In this document: piece by piece, positions 7,513-15,500 of the stretch
Numbering within the stretch: position 1 is the stretch's first letter
How the letters are laid out: every line of letters begins with the position of its first letter
Notes under the pieces: generated by a model
What the model was told of the DNA's origin: nothing
Seen by the model: the letters and a program-made list of their open reading frames with translations, nothing else
Databases searched by the model: none
Program-made: the position numbers and the translations under genes
Source: Arboricoccus pini
Lineage (GTDB): Bacteria > Pseudomonadota > Alphaproteobacteria > Geminicoccales > Geminicoccaceae
Assembly (NCBI RefSeq): GCF_900187945.1
Contig: NZ_FYEH01000002.1
Coordinates: 353,376-417,375, forward strand
DNA length: 64,000 bases
Direction: 5' to 3'

Positions 7513-9858
7513 TTGACCAAGTTTGCCAGAGCACGTTTCTGGCGGGATCGGCGCACGACGGTGCTCGCCTTGATGGGCCTGCTGGCAGTTTTGATCTCCT
7601 TTGGCGCCCAGAGCCTCAAAGATCTCAATCAATGGCATGAGCAACAATTGAGGGTCCTCAGGGACGGCACCTGGTTCACGCTTCAGGCCCAGGCGCATTT
7701 TAGTCGCCTTATGGTCGACCTCGATCGATACGCAGAGGGTGACCCCACCGTCACGCATGATGCCCTCATGCTGCAGTTCGAGGTGTTCTGGAGCCGTGTC
7801 GACGTCTTCAGCTTCGAGCAGGCGGCCGTCGTCTTCCTGGGAGAGAATGGCGTCCAGGATTTCGTCCGCTCAAGCCTCGCGGTACTGCGACGGACCGAGC
7901 CCGGCCTTCAGGCATTGCACGCCGGGGACGCGGTAGCCGCGGCGACGATCCGACGCCAACTCGACGATGTAGGCAGCGCGCTCAGCACCCTGTCGCTCAC
8001 TATCAACGCCAAGCAGGTCAACTCGCTGCAGACGAACGACGCGCGGAGCGCTGCCTTGTTCCGCCGCGTCTCGTTCGGTATGGCGGCCACCGCCGCGACC
8101 GGCGTCATCCTCGTCCTCATGCTCCTTAGCGCCATGCGCCAGCAACAACGACATCTCAAGACGGCGCTGGCCGCCGAACGGCAGGTCTCGACCGCCAAGG
8201 CGGATTTGCACGCGGTCATCGATTCCCTTCCTGCCATCATCTCGGCCAGGGATCAGGCAGGTCGCTATCTCTTCGTCAACCGGTCCTTCGCCCAATTCTT
8301 CGGTGTCTCGCAGACGGCGACCATCGGCTCCGCCTATCCTCCCCAGGGGATGCTGGCACCGCCAACCGGCGCGGATATGCCGTCGGGCGGCCATGGCGGC
8401 TATCACGAGGTCGAGGTCACGGCGCACGACGGCAAAAAGCGAACCATGCTGATGACGGACGTGCCGCTTCGGGACGCCGGCCCGAATCCCGACCGCACCG
8501 TGCGCATCGCCCTCGACATTACCGAACGCAAAGAGGCCGAGAACCGGATCCGCTTTCTGGCCGAGTGCGATGTCCTGACCGGCGTGCCGAACCGCGCCTT
8601 CCTGCTCGATCACCTGGACAAGCTACTGCGGCAGCGCCCGCAGCCGCTCTTGAGCCTGACGATCGTCGATCTCGACGATTTCAAGGCGGTAAATGAAATG
8701 CTAGGCCATTCCGCCGGCGATGCGCTACTCGTGGCCCTGGCGCTGCGGCTCGGCGAGGGCGAGGGCAACCACATGATCTGCCGCCTGGGTGGCGATGAAT
8801 TCGCCATCCTCAGCCAGGGTGTGCGCTCCGATCGCGCTGCCATGGCCCAGGCAGAAGCCCTGCAACTGCGGCTGCATCAGCCCTTCATCATCAACGATAA
8901 TGTCGTGCACATCAGCGCCAGCCTCGGCCTCGCCATGACGCACCGAGAATCCAGCACGACCGCCGACCTGCTCCGCAACGCGGCAATAGCTCTCGCCAGC
9001 GCCAAGTCGAAGGGACGTGGGCGGATCGCCTCCTTCACGGCCAGCCTCGCCGCCCAGCATACGCACCGCAAACGCCTCGAAGCCGACCTCCACGGCGCCC
9101 TCGCGAACGGGACCGAACTGCGGCTCGAATACCAGCCCAAATTCGAACTTTCCATGCGACAGCTGACCGGCTTTGAGACCCTGCTGCGCTGGGATCATCC
9201 GCAACTGGGACCCATCAGCCCCAGCGTTTTCGTGCCTATCGCCGAGGAAATCGGCCTGATCGGCCGCCTCGGCTCCTGGGTGATCACCGAGGCCGCGCGG
9301 CAGATCGCCGAATGGGAAGGCCGCGGACTGGCCTCCTGGCTCAAATTCGCCGTCAATCTCTCAGCCGCCCAATTCATCCACGGCGATATCGTCAGCTCCA
9401 CCATCGGCATTCTCCGCACGGCCGGCGTCCGCCCCGACCGGCTCTCGATCGAGATCACCGAGAGTATCTTGATGCGCGACGTCGTGCGCGCCTCCGACGC
9501 CCTGAAGCGCTTCCGCGAACATGGCATCGGCGTATCGATCGACGATTTCGGCACCGGCTTCTCCTCCCTCAGCTACCTCGTCCAGTTTCCCTTCGACGAG
9601 CTCAAGATCGATCGCCATTTCGTCCGTACGATGCTGCATTCTCCCGCCGCCCGCGCCGTCGTCCGCAGCGTCATCGACCTTGCGCGCAGTCTCGAGGCCA
9701 CCGTCGTCGCCGAGGGCATCGAGAACGAGCGTCAGCTCATCGCCCTGCACGACATGGGCTGCCGGCTTGGCCAGGGCTTCTTCCTGAGCGAACCCCTCCG
9801 GCCGGCCGCCGCCGCCCTGCTCATGGAAGGTTGCAGGGCCCTGGCCGTCGCGTCCTGA
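7513..9858 (+). CDS. Membrane PAS-GGDEF-EAL cyclic-di-GMP protein
   Basis: The product has 781 residues. TM1 lies near residues 17-35, an extracytoplasmic region near 36-187 and TM2 near 188-208. A PAS domain follows at about 234-340. The GGDEF domain has intact RLGGDEF near 424. In the EAL domain the signature reads ETL (GFETLLRWDHP near 554) but keeps the glutamate. The EAL domain also keeps IEITES, DDFGTGFSSL near 677, LKIDRHF and VVAEGIEN. Synthesis and hydrolysis of c-di-GMP are therefore both possible on residues; the A-to-T change in EAL is not at a metal ligand. The start is a TTG; the nearby ATG at 7493 is out of frame. The extracytoplasmic domain and the SUOX-fold gene immediately upstream suggest a two-gene sensory unit. 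Confidence 0.92.
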   Translation: MTKFARARFWRDRRTTVLALMGLLAVLISFGAQSLKDLNQWHEQQLRVLRDGTWFTLQAQAHFSRLMVDLDRYAEGDPTVTHDALMLQFEVFWSRVDVFSFEQAAVVFLGENGVQDFVRSSLAVLRRTEPGLQALHAGDAVAAATIRRQLDDVGSALSTLSLTINAKQVNSLQTNDARSAALFRRVSFGMAATAATGVILVLMLLSAMRQQQRHLKTALAAERQVSTAKADLHAVIDSLPAIISARDQAGRYLFVNRSFAQFFGVSQTATIGSAYPPQGMLAPPTGADMPSGGHGGYHEVEVTAHDGKKRTMLMTDVPLRDAGPNPDRTVRIALDITERKEAENRIRFLAECDVLTGVPNRAFLLDHLDKLLRQRPQPLLSLTIVDLDDFKAVNEMLGHSAGDALLVALALRLGEGEGNHMICRLGGDEFAILSQGVRSDRAAMAQAEALQLRLHQPFIINDNVVHISASLGLAMTHRESSTTADLLRNAAIALASAKSKGRGRIASFTASLAAQHTHRKRLEADLHGALANGTELRLEYQPKFELSMRQLTGFETLLRWDHPQLGPISPSVFVPIAEEIGLIGRLGSWVITEAARQIAEWEGRGLASWLKFAVNLSAAQFIHGDIVSSTIGILRTAGVRPDRLSIEITESILMRDVVRASDALKRFREHGIGVSIDDFGTGFSSLSYLVQFPFDELKIDRHFVRTMLHSPAARAVVRSVIDLARSLEATVVAEGIENERQLIALHDMGCRLGQGFFLSEPLRPAAAALLMEGCRALAVAS

Positions 9859-10011
9859 AGGTCACGCCCACAGGCCAAGGCCAGCATCGACCACCGCGCC
9901 GCCTCGAGCCGCCAGCCACGCTTGCGGCCGACGCACGCGTCGGGCCCTTAGCTCGCGTCGTCCATGACTTCGCGAGCAGACAGAGCCTGAGGCCGCCTCC
10001 CCGTCACCGGC

Positions 10012-11007
10012 TCATGACAGCCGAACCTCGTTCAGCAAGGGCTCGCCCGCCTCGAAGGCCCGAACATTCGCTAGTGTCGTTGCGCAGATCGTGTCGATTG
10101 CCTCACGCGTAAAAAACGCCTGGTGGCCCGTGACGATGACATTGGGAAACGAAACGAGGCGCTGGATGACGTCATCGCCGATGACGTCGCTCGAATGATC
10201 GCGAAAAAACAAGCTTGCCTCCTGCTCGTAGACGTCGATCCCGAGGCCACCGATGCGCCCGGCCTTGAGCGCCTCGATGGCAGCCAGCGTATCGACGAGA
10301 CCGCCCCTACTCGTATTGATCAAAAGAAGGCCCGGCCTCGCCTGGGCCAGCGCCTCCGCATCGACGATATGCCGCGTCGCGTCCGTCAGCGGACAGTGCA
10401 GGGAAACAATGTCACTCGTCGCCATCAACTCGGCCGACGTAAGATAATGACCGCCCAGCGCCTCGAACGCCGGATTGGGAAACGGATCAAACCCGACAAT
10501 CTCGCAGCCGAATCCCTGCATGATCGAAGCAAAGACCCGGCCGATCTTGCCCGTGCCGATGACACCCACCCTGCGCCCGCGCAGATCAAAGCCCAAAAGT
10601 CCGTCCAGCTCGAAATTACCCTCCCGCGTGCGATTATAGGCGCGATGAATCTTCCGGTTGAGCGCCAGGATCAATCCAACCGCAAATTCCGCAACGGCAT
10701 AAGGCGAGTAGCTCTCGACCCGGGCCACACGCAAACCCAGATCGCGCGCCGCCGCGAGATCAATGTGGTTGAAGCCCGTCGAACGCGTGGCGATGAACCT
10801 GGTCCCCCCCGCCGACAAACCCGTCAGCACCTCGCGGTCGACAAGGTCGTTGACGAAAACCGAAACCGCCGGAAACCCCTCCGCCAGCGTCACCGTATGC
10901 GGCTCGAGCATAACCTCGTGAAAGATCAACTCGTGCCCGAACGCTCGATTCGCCTCCGTCAGGAACTCCCGATCATACCGCTTGGCGCTAAATACCGCGA
11001 CGCGCAT
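10012..11007 (-). CDS. ldhA: D-lactate dehydrogenase (fermentative type, 2-hydroxyacid dehydrogenase)
   Basis: This 331-residue D-isomer-specific 2-hydroxyacid dehydrogenase interconverts pyruvate and D-lactate with NAD(H). The Rossmann motif GVIGTGKIGRVFA is central. The catalytic arginine lies in INTSRGGLVD, the glutamate in GIDVYEQE and the histidine in VIVTGHQAFFT. The C-terminal FFRDHSSDVIGDDVIQRL is characteristic of the LdhA subgroup. The start at MRVAVFSAKRYD matches the family; an in-frame ATG three codons upstream (11016) is the alternative. The longer open frame beyond this reads as non-coding. It is a single-gene unit. Confidence 0.92.
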   Translation of the reverse strand: MRVAVFSAKRYDREFLTEANRAFGHELIFHEVMLEPHTVTLAEGFPAVSVFVNDLVDREVLTGLSAGGTRFIATRSTGFNHIDLAAARDLGLRVARVESYSPYAVAEFAVGLILALNRKIHRAYNRTREGNFELDGLLGFDLRGRRVGVIGTGKIGRVFASIMQGFGCEIVGFDPFPNPAFEALGGHYLTSAELMATSDIVSLHCPLTDATRHIVDAEALAQARPGLLLINTSRGGLVDTLAAIEALKAGRIGGLGIDVYEQEASLFFRDHSSDVIGDDVIQRLVSFPNVIVTGHQAFFTREAIDTICATTLANVRAFEAGEPLLNEVRLS

Positions 11008-11124
11008 CCACCCCATCCCCACAACCCAGCAATCCCACTCAGTATGAGAACAACCGCTCATCCGCCAAGCCCGATTACGTGAGAGGAGGAAGCAGGCTCC
11101 GTCGGCCTTCGAGAAAGCAGGGAT

Positions 11125-11170
11125 GCCTCCGGCGGCCAGGGGCCGAAAGGCCCCTGGACCCGGGTTGGGG
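11125..11170 (+). repeat. Hairpin repeat element, copy 1
   Basis: The sequence GCCTCCGGCGGCCAGG... contains a perfect 9-bp stem, CCAGGGGCC (11136-11144) and GGCCCCTGG (11149-11157), with a GAAA tetraloop, followed by ACCCGGG. A related element lies in the opposite orientation at 12060-12102. Shared flanks are GCCTYCGGCG before the stem and ACCYGGG after it. It resembles a dispersed REP-type intergenic palindrome; no U-tract follows, so simple termination is less likely. Confidence 0.65.
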
Positions 11171-11215
11171 CGGGATTGTTGGTGCGGGTGAGGATCGAGT
11201 CTTAGCCGGCCAGGA

Positions 11216-11986
11216 TCACGAGGGCGGGCCGGTCCCGTAGCGGCCGATCTTCCGGGCACCCTGCAAGCGTATCGCCGCCTGCATGCTCTCCGCCGGCCGC
11301 TCGTGCCAGTACCGCGCCACACCCCGCGCCACCGCCTCCAGGCGAAGCGAGGGCAGCGCGTTCTGACCAAGGCCCGTACCCATCCGCTCGGCCTCGGACG
11401 CCAGCTTGTCCGCCAGCCGGTTCAGCTCAGCCCGATTGTCCCGCGCCACCCGGCGCAGATCGGCCAGGGCCAGCGCTTCCGCCTCCTCCTGGTGCTCGGG
11501 TATCGCCGCGCAATGGCTCCAGTCGCCCGGCGGCTGGCGCGGTTCGGCCGGCGGTGCGGCCTCGCGACGCTCGGGCCTGGGCTGCGTCTCCCGCGCGGCG
11601 GCCTCGGCCCGGGCGACGAAACGCTCGGCCATGCTCCGGGCCGGATCGCGGCCCCGGTGCTGCTCATGGAGGACGAACATGGCGACCCGCATGTCGCCCG
11701 TCTCCAGACCCATCTCCAGGATGGAGAGCGCCAGGGGTGCCAGCCGGGCGATGCGCTCCTCATAAGGGAGCGATGCCACCGCGCTGTAATGCCGAAGCAG
11801 CTCCTGGAACTCCTCGTCCCGCAGCAGCTTCTCGACTTCCATGACCGGCACGCGGTTGACGAGCGCCATCTCCTGGGCGGTACGTCCGGCCGCCATGGCC
11901 TGGGCCGTGCGCCTGCGATCACGCCTGGCCCAGAAGGGGTAGCGGCGCCGTGGCGGCTTGGGGGCGAGGCGATCGGTCCAGTCCAT
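11216..11986 (-). CDS. Unrecognised protein with N-terminal HTH-like region
   Basis: The 256-residue product starts at MDWTDRLAP (ATG 11986) and is not a family I can name. The N-terminus is strongly basic (RRRYPFWARRDRRRTAQAMA). A segment that reads like a helix-turn-helix follows (AGRTAQEMALVNRVPVMEVEKLLRDE), then a helical region, a proline-rich linker near residue 140, and a second helical region with ARKIGRYGTG close to the C-terminus. Such a layout could suit a DNA-binding regulator or a phage small-terminase-like protein; neither is demonstrated. A near-perfect palindrome lies just upstream of the ATG, and inverted hairpin elements flank the gene at about 50-75 bp. Those flanks make it look like a discrete inserted unit. 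Confidence 0.6.
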   Translation of the reverse strand: MDWTDRLAPKPPRRRYPFWARRDRRRTAQAMAAGRTAQEMALVNRVPVMEVEKLLRDEEFQELLRHYSAVASLPYEERIARLAPLALSILEMGLETGDMRVAMFVLHEQHRGRDPARSMAERFVARAEAAARETQPRPERREAAPPAEPRQPPGDWSHCAAIPEHQEEAEALALADLRRVARDNRAELNRLADKLASEAERMGTGLGQNALPSLRLEAVARGVARYWHERPAESMQAAIRLQGARKIGRYGTGPPS

Positions 11987-11995
11987 GGGGCCCAC

Positions 11996-12021
11996 TGTAC
12001 AAGGAATATAGTCCTTATACA
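11996..12021 (-). promoter_or_regulatory. Palindromic operator/promoter candidate
   Basis: TGTACAAGGA (11996-12005) and TCCTTATACA (12012-12021) form a 10-bp inverted repeat with one mismatch and a 6-bp spacer. Read on the minus strand it also contains TTGTAT and TACAGT 17 bp apart, ending 10 bp before the ATG at 11986. This fits an autoregulated, almost leaderless promoter of the HTH-like gene. Confidence 0.5.
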
Positions 12022-12059
12022 ATAGCTCTCATGCGCCGCCCGCTGTCCGACCCACCCAT

Positions 12060-12102
12060 CGCCCCCAGGTCCAGGAGGCGGTGCCTCCTGGTCGCCGAAG
12101 GC
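12060..12102 (-). repeat. Hairpin repeat element, copy 2 (inverted)
   Basis: On the minus strand this reads GCCTTCGGCGACC, then the perfect stem CCAGGAGGC/GCCTCCTGG (plus-strand 12071-12079 and 12083-12091), then ACCTGGGG. It is the inverted relative of the element at 11125-11170. It also lies 15 bp downstream of the exported-protein gene and may help end its transcript. Confidence 0.6.
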
Positions 12103-12116
12103 CCTTCACTCTTTTA

Positions 12117-12497
12117 TTAAGGTGCCGTGCCCTGTACCTGTTTCTTGGCGTGGGTCAGTTTTTTCTGGCCGCTTTTGGCGGCTGCCTGGGTGTGGGTTCT
12201 GGCCTTGCTCGCCTGGCTGTGGATGGTGCTCTTGCCCGTCTGCATGCCCGTTTTGGCCTTGCCCATTTGATCCTGGGTCATGGAGTTGCCGCCGGTCATG
12301 GGCGTATTTCCGGCGCCCGAGGCATTGCCGCCCGTCATGGGCGCGTTGCCGACACCCGAGGAATTGGCACCGGCTCCGGAAGTATCGCCGCCGGCTGGCG
12401 GAGGGGATGCTTGATCGGTGCTCTGGGCCATTGCCGGGACTGTCGCGCCCAATAGCGCGGCCGCCAATCCGAGGGCGGCGATCTTTGTCGTACGCAT
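12117..12497 (-). CDS. Small exported low-complexity protein
   Basis: The 126-residue frame begins with a textbook Sec signal peptide (MRTTKIAALGLAAALLGATV..., cleavage likely after AMA-Q). A Gly/Asn/Ser/Thr-rich section follows with two near-identical units (GNAPMTGGNASGAG and GNTPMTGGNSM), then a Lys/Ala/Gln/Thr-rich basic tail (SKARTHTQAAAKSGQKKLTH). No catalytic motif is visible. The basic tail resembles histone-like or envelope-associated low-complexity proteins, but that is only a compositional likeness. The long AT-rich leader upstream (about 12590-12770) is a plausible promoter region. Confidence 0.65.
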   Translation of the reverse strand: MRTTKIAALGLAAALLGATVPAMAQSTDQASPPPAGGDTSGAGANSSGVGNAPMTGGNASGAGNTPMTGGNSMTQDQMGKAKTGMQTGKSTIHSQASKARTHTQAAAKSGQKKLTHAKKQVQGTAP

Positions 12498-13290
12498 GGG
12501 GCTGACTCTCCTTTAGTTATCCATTCGCCCCCGACAAATGGGTGCCCTCGGCATTGGGTTCCACTTCCACAACGTTTTTCTGACAATACCCGCCTAACAA
12601 GGCGGCAACATATATCGCTATAATGTCAATATTTTCTCATCTCATTAACAAAAAAGAAAGAACATCCATCTTCGTTGAAAATCATCATTGAATTTTTGAA
12701 CAAGAAATTATCGGATTTATATGACGCCGCATTCATACGAATCCGGCGGCGTGGAATGTCTTATTTTCATCTAGATCGAAGTCGATGTGGCAATATCCTG
12801 TCCATGGCCCGATCATCGCGCGCAATGACGCATGCCCCTAGCCGTCCGTCGACGAGGATGGGTGGCTGGACCCACCTCGCAAGCCAGAGGATGCCGTGGG
12901 CGATATCCGACATGGAAATGGCCGATGCTTGCGGCAGCCTCTCAACGAGCGGTCGCCTGTCCATCGACTATCCAACGGCCTACCGATGCCGTGATCGTCG
13001 ACGCGAAAATTGCCTTGCCTCCGGCCGCTATCTTGCGCGGCCAAGGCGGGAGACCCGCCTTTCGACATCTGGCTTGGCGACGGGGCCGCGATGCGGGCAG
13101 GATCCGCTCCTCAGGCTGAGGCGGAAATCTACTTTACGACCCGCCCCAACGCTCCTGCCCCCCGGCAGCAAACCGCGAGCGCTTTTGCCCAGGATCTTGC
13201 CACGGGAAGGCCGCACCCCGTCGCCGACGTCGCGCTGGCACTTGTTCATGCGCGCGCGGGATTCCTTACTCATCCTTCAGGGGTGCCCCG
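12498..13290. other. 793-bp stretch without a convincing gene; AT-rich first part
   Basis: Roughly 12590-12770 is conspicuously AT-rich for this genome and carries several A-tracts. The rest returns to high GC and is open in several frames on both strands. None has a recognisable family, a good start or a ribosome binding site. A decayed gene is possible but cannot be named. Confidence 0.5.
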
Positions 13291-14277
13291 TCAGTCGGCG
13301 ACCTCGATGACCAGCTTGCCGAAATGGCCGGCACCTTGAAGCGCCTCATAGGCGGCCTCGGCATCCTCGAAGCCGAAGACCTGATCGACTTGCGGCTTGA
13401 TACCTGTGGCCACCAGCGATCGCAGCATCGCCACGGGACCCACATAAATGCCTTGCAGCGTGATGCGCTTTTCCAGGATGGCGCCAGTATTGACCGGTCC
13501 ATCAAAGCCGGAGATCACGCCCATGAGGGAAATCCGGCCGTCGAAGCGCGTGGCCTCGAGCGTCCTGCTGAGGGTGGCCGGCCCGACGACGTCGACGGCG
13601 AGATCGACGCCGATCCCGCCCGTCAGGCGCAGCACTTCCTTTTCCCAGCTCTCGCAAGTGCGATAATTGATGACCTCGTCGGCGCCGAGAGCACGGGCGC
13701 GCTCCGACTTCGCGGTCGAGCTGGAAATCATGATGACGCGCGCACCCGCCATCTTCGCCAGCTGCAACGCGAAGATGGAAACACCGCCCGTGCCGAGCAG
13801 CAGCACCGTCTCACCGGGCTGGACGGGACGACGCTCGAAGAGGGCGGACCATGCCGTGACGCCGGCACAGGGCAAGGTCGCGGCCTCGTTAAAGCTCATG
13901 GCGTCCGGAATAGGCACGGCACCCGTGGCGGCGACGACCAGCCGCTCGGTCAAAACGCCATCCATGCCAGGGCCGCCAAGGCTGGTGGCCTTCTTGGCCG
14001 GCGAAAATGCGCCCTCCACCCAGCCGGGCATGAAGCCGATGACGACACGGTCGCCGATCGCGAAGCCTTTCACACCCTCGCCGATGGCGGTGACCACGCC
14101 AGCCCCGTCCGACATGGGCACGATATCGCCGAACCGCTTGGCGATGATGAGGTCACGATAATTTAGCGATGCCGCCTTGATATCGATGGCGATCTGGCCG
14201 GCACCGGGCGGCGTCGCCTCGAAAGTGTCCCTCATAAGCCGAGGGCTTTCTTTTCCAGTCAGTTTGTAGTGTCGCAT
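13291..14277 (-). CDS. Zinc-type/quinone-oxidoreductase-like alcohol dehydrogenase (MDR superfamily)
   Basis: This 328-residue medium-chain dehydrogenase/reductase has the GroES-like N-terminal segment (ASLNYRDLIIAKRFGDIVPMSDGAGVV...GDRVVIGFM) and the Rossmann motif LLLGTGGVSIFALQLAKMAGA. ALGADEVINYR and a C-terminal FGFEDAEAAYEAL follow. The structural-zinc cysteine cluster is absent, so it belongs to the zinc-poor NAD(P)H quinone-oxidoreductase-like branch. The substrate is unknown. It is transcribed divergently from the HxlR gene at 14356, the usual arrangement in which an HxlR repressor controls an adjacent oxidoreductase in response to an electrophile or quinone. Confidence 0.87.
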   Translation of the reverse strand: MRHYKLTGKESPRLMRDTFEATPPGAGQIAIDIKAASLNYRDLIIAKRFGDIVPMSDGAGVVTAIGEGVKGFAIGDRVVIGFMPGWVEGAFSPAKKATSLGGPGMDGVLTERLVVAATGAVPIPDAMSFNEAATLPCAGVTAWSALFERRPVQPGETVLLLGTGGVSIFALQLAKMAGARVIMISSSTAKSERARALGADEVINYRTCESWEKEVLRLTGGIGVDLAVDVVGPATLSRTLEATRFDGRISLMGVISGFDGPVNTGAILEKRITLQGIYVGPVAMLRSLVATGIKPQVDQVFGFEDAEAAYEALQGAGHFGKLVIEVAD

Positions 14278-14349
14278 GGTTCCTCCTTTACGGAAGAGCT
14301 AGATAAGGCCGAGGCTACAAAAGAGTAAGTATGAACAATTTTAGCATGT

Positions 14350-14367
14350 ACTATCATGGATGATACT
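14350..14367. promoter_or_regulatory. Imperfect palindrome overlapping the hxlR start
   Basis: ACTATCAT (14350-14357) and ATGATACT (14360-14367) form an 8-bp inverted repeat with one mismatch around GG. It covers the hxlR ATG in the short gap between divergent genes. Autoregulatory binding by the HxlR protein is a reasonable guess. Confidence 0.4.
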
Positions 14368-14715
14368 GTGACGACGCGCCGCGACCGGCGAAAGGCCGGC
14401 CGCACCGGCTGCGCCGTCGAGGCGACGCTCTCGGTCATCGGCGGCGTGTGGAAGCCGGTGCTCCTGTTCCATCTCCTGGAGGGCAAGTTGCGCTTCAACG
14501 CGCTGTGCAGGCTCACGCCTTCAGCGACCCCGCGCATGATCACGCTCCAGCTCCGGGAATTGGAGGCCGACGGAATCATCAACCGGATCGTCTATCCGGA
14601 GGTGCCCCCCAAGGTGGAGTATGAGCTGACCGAACTCGGCAGGTCGCTGGCGCCCGTGCTTCTGAGCATGCGCGATTGGGGGCAGCGGCTGCAGATGCTG
14701 GAATCGGCAGCTTGA
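14356..14715 (+). CDS. HxlR-family winged-helix transcriptional regulator
   Basis: The 119-residue protein has the HxlR core: CAVEATLSVIGGVWKPVLLFHLLEGKLRFNAL, ATPRMITLQLRELEADGIINRIVYPEVPPKVEYELTELG, then SLAPVLLSMRDWG. The single cysteine near the N-terminus (C17 in GCAVEATL) is where redox- or electrophile-sensing members such as YodB and HypR react. It is divergent from the MDR oxidoreductase gene 78 bp away, its likely target. Its core resembles the decayed HxlR fragment near 63,700 closely, consistent with two family members in the genome. Confidence 0.9.
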   Translation: MDDTVTTRRDRRKAGRTGCAVEATLSVIGGVWKPVLLFHLLEGKLRFNALCRLTPSATPRMITLQLRELEADGIINRIVYPEVPPKVEYELTELGRSLAPVLLSMRDWGQRLQMLESAA

Positions 14716-14799
14716 CAGGCAGAGCGCGAGCGGATCAGGCCGCGTGCCATCGCCGTAGGCACCGACCAATCTCTAACCAGCCTAGCCTAGATCCTGGCC

Positions 14800-15309
14800 T
14801 CAGGCCGGCGGATCGAGCGCCACATCGACGGTGCGGTAGACGCGACGGAAATAGACGAGGCCCGGCGCCTCGGGCCTGACGCGCAGGTCGACCACCTCGC
14901 AGAAGAGGACGGTGTGGGTCGAGACGTCTCTGCGGTCGGTGATGCGGCAATCAAAGGAGACAATGGCCTCGCGCAGGGCGGGTGCACCGGTCGTGAGCGA
15001 CGTCCAGTGCGCCTCGGGGAAGCGCTCGGCCAGCGGAACGTCGCCGACACCGGCAAACATCGAGGAGATCGTCTCGTGGCCCGGACCCAGCGTGTTGACG
15101 CAAAGGACGCCATTTTCCGCAAAGACAGCGTGCTGGCGGCTAGCGCGGTTCTGGCAGACCAGCAAGGTCGGTGGCCGATCGGTGACCGAGCAGACGGCCG
15201 AGGCGGTAAAGCCGCCGCGACCGGCCGGTCCGTCGGTGGTGATGACGTTGACGGCGGCCGAGAGCCGCGCCATGGCATCGCGATAGGCCTCGATCGTTAA
15301 GGGCGACAT
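14800..15309 (-). CDS. Flavin reductase family protein (second copy in window)
   Basis: This 169-residue split-barrel flavin reductase has the motifs RLSAAVNVITTDGPAGRGGFTASAVCSVTDRPPTLLVC, FAENGVLCVNTL and ALREAIVSFDC. It would reduce FMN or FAD with NAD(P)H for a partner monooxygenase. It differs clearly from the copy at 4704-5213 and is closer to the RutF/HpaC type. There is no neighbouring oxygenase. It is convergent with hxlR. Confidence 0.88.
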   Translation of the reverse strand: MSPLTIEAYRDAMARLSAAVNVITTDGPAGRGGFTASAVCSVTDRPPTLLVCQNRASRQHAVFAENGVLCVNTLGPGHETISSMFAGVGDVPLAERFPEAHWTSLTTGAPALREAIVSFDCRITDRRDVSTHTVLFCEVVDLRVRPEAPGLVYFRRVYRTVDVALDPPA

Positions 15310-15500
15310 GCGTTGACCTTCCCCTGCCTCTGGACCCCCTGTCGCTGGCCCATTCGGCTGCCTCCGTCGCGCATTATCTCAAGCGTGGCCGGTCCGCGCC
15401 ATCCCTCTCGGCCGTTGGCAGGCATAGCGGGGTTCGCCCGAGGGCATGGAAAGTGGCAGGCGAAGCGCGGACGGCCGGTCGCAAACGGGGTACCAGCGCT

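Noticed and set aside
9859..10011. Short CGACGCACGCGTCG hairpin between the c-di-GMP gene and ldhA as a terminator
   Set aside because: Stem is short and no T-run follows on either strand.
12675..13310. 211-codon plus-strand frame in the gap before the MDR dehydrogenase
   Set aside because: Starts in the AT-rich leader, then becomes Arg/Ser/Pro-rich with no family resemblance, and overlaps the end of the dehydrogenase gene.
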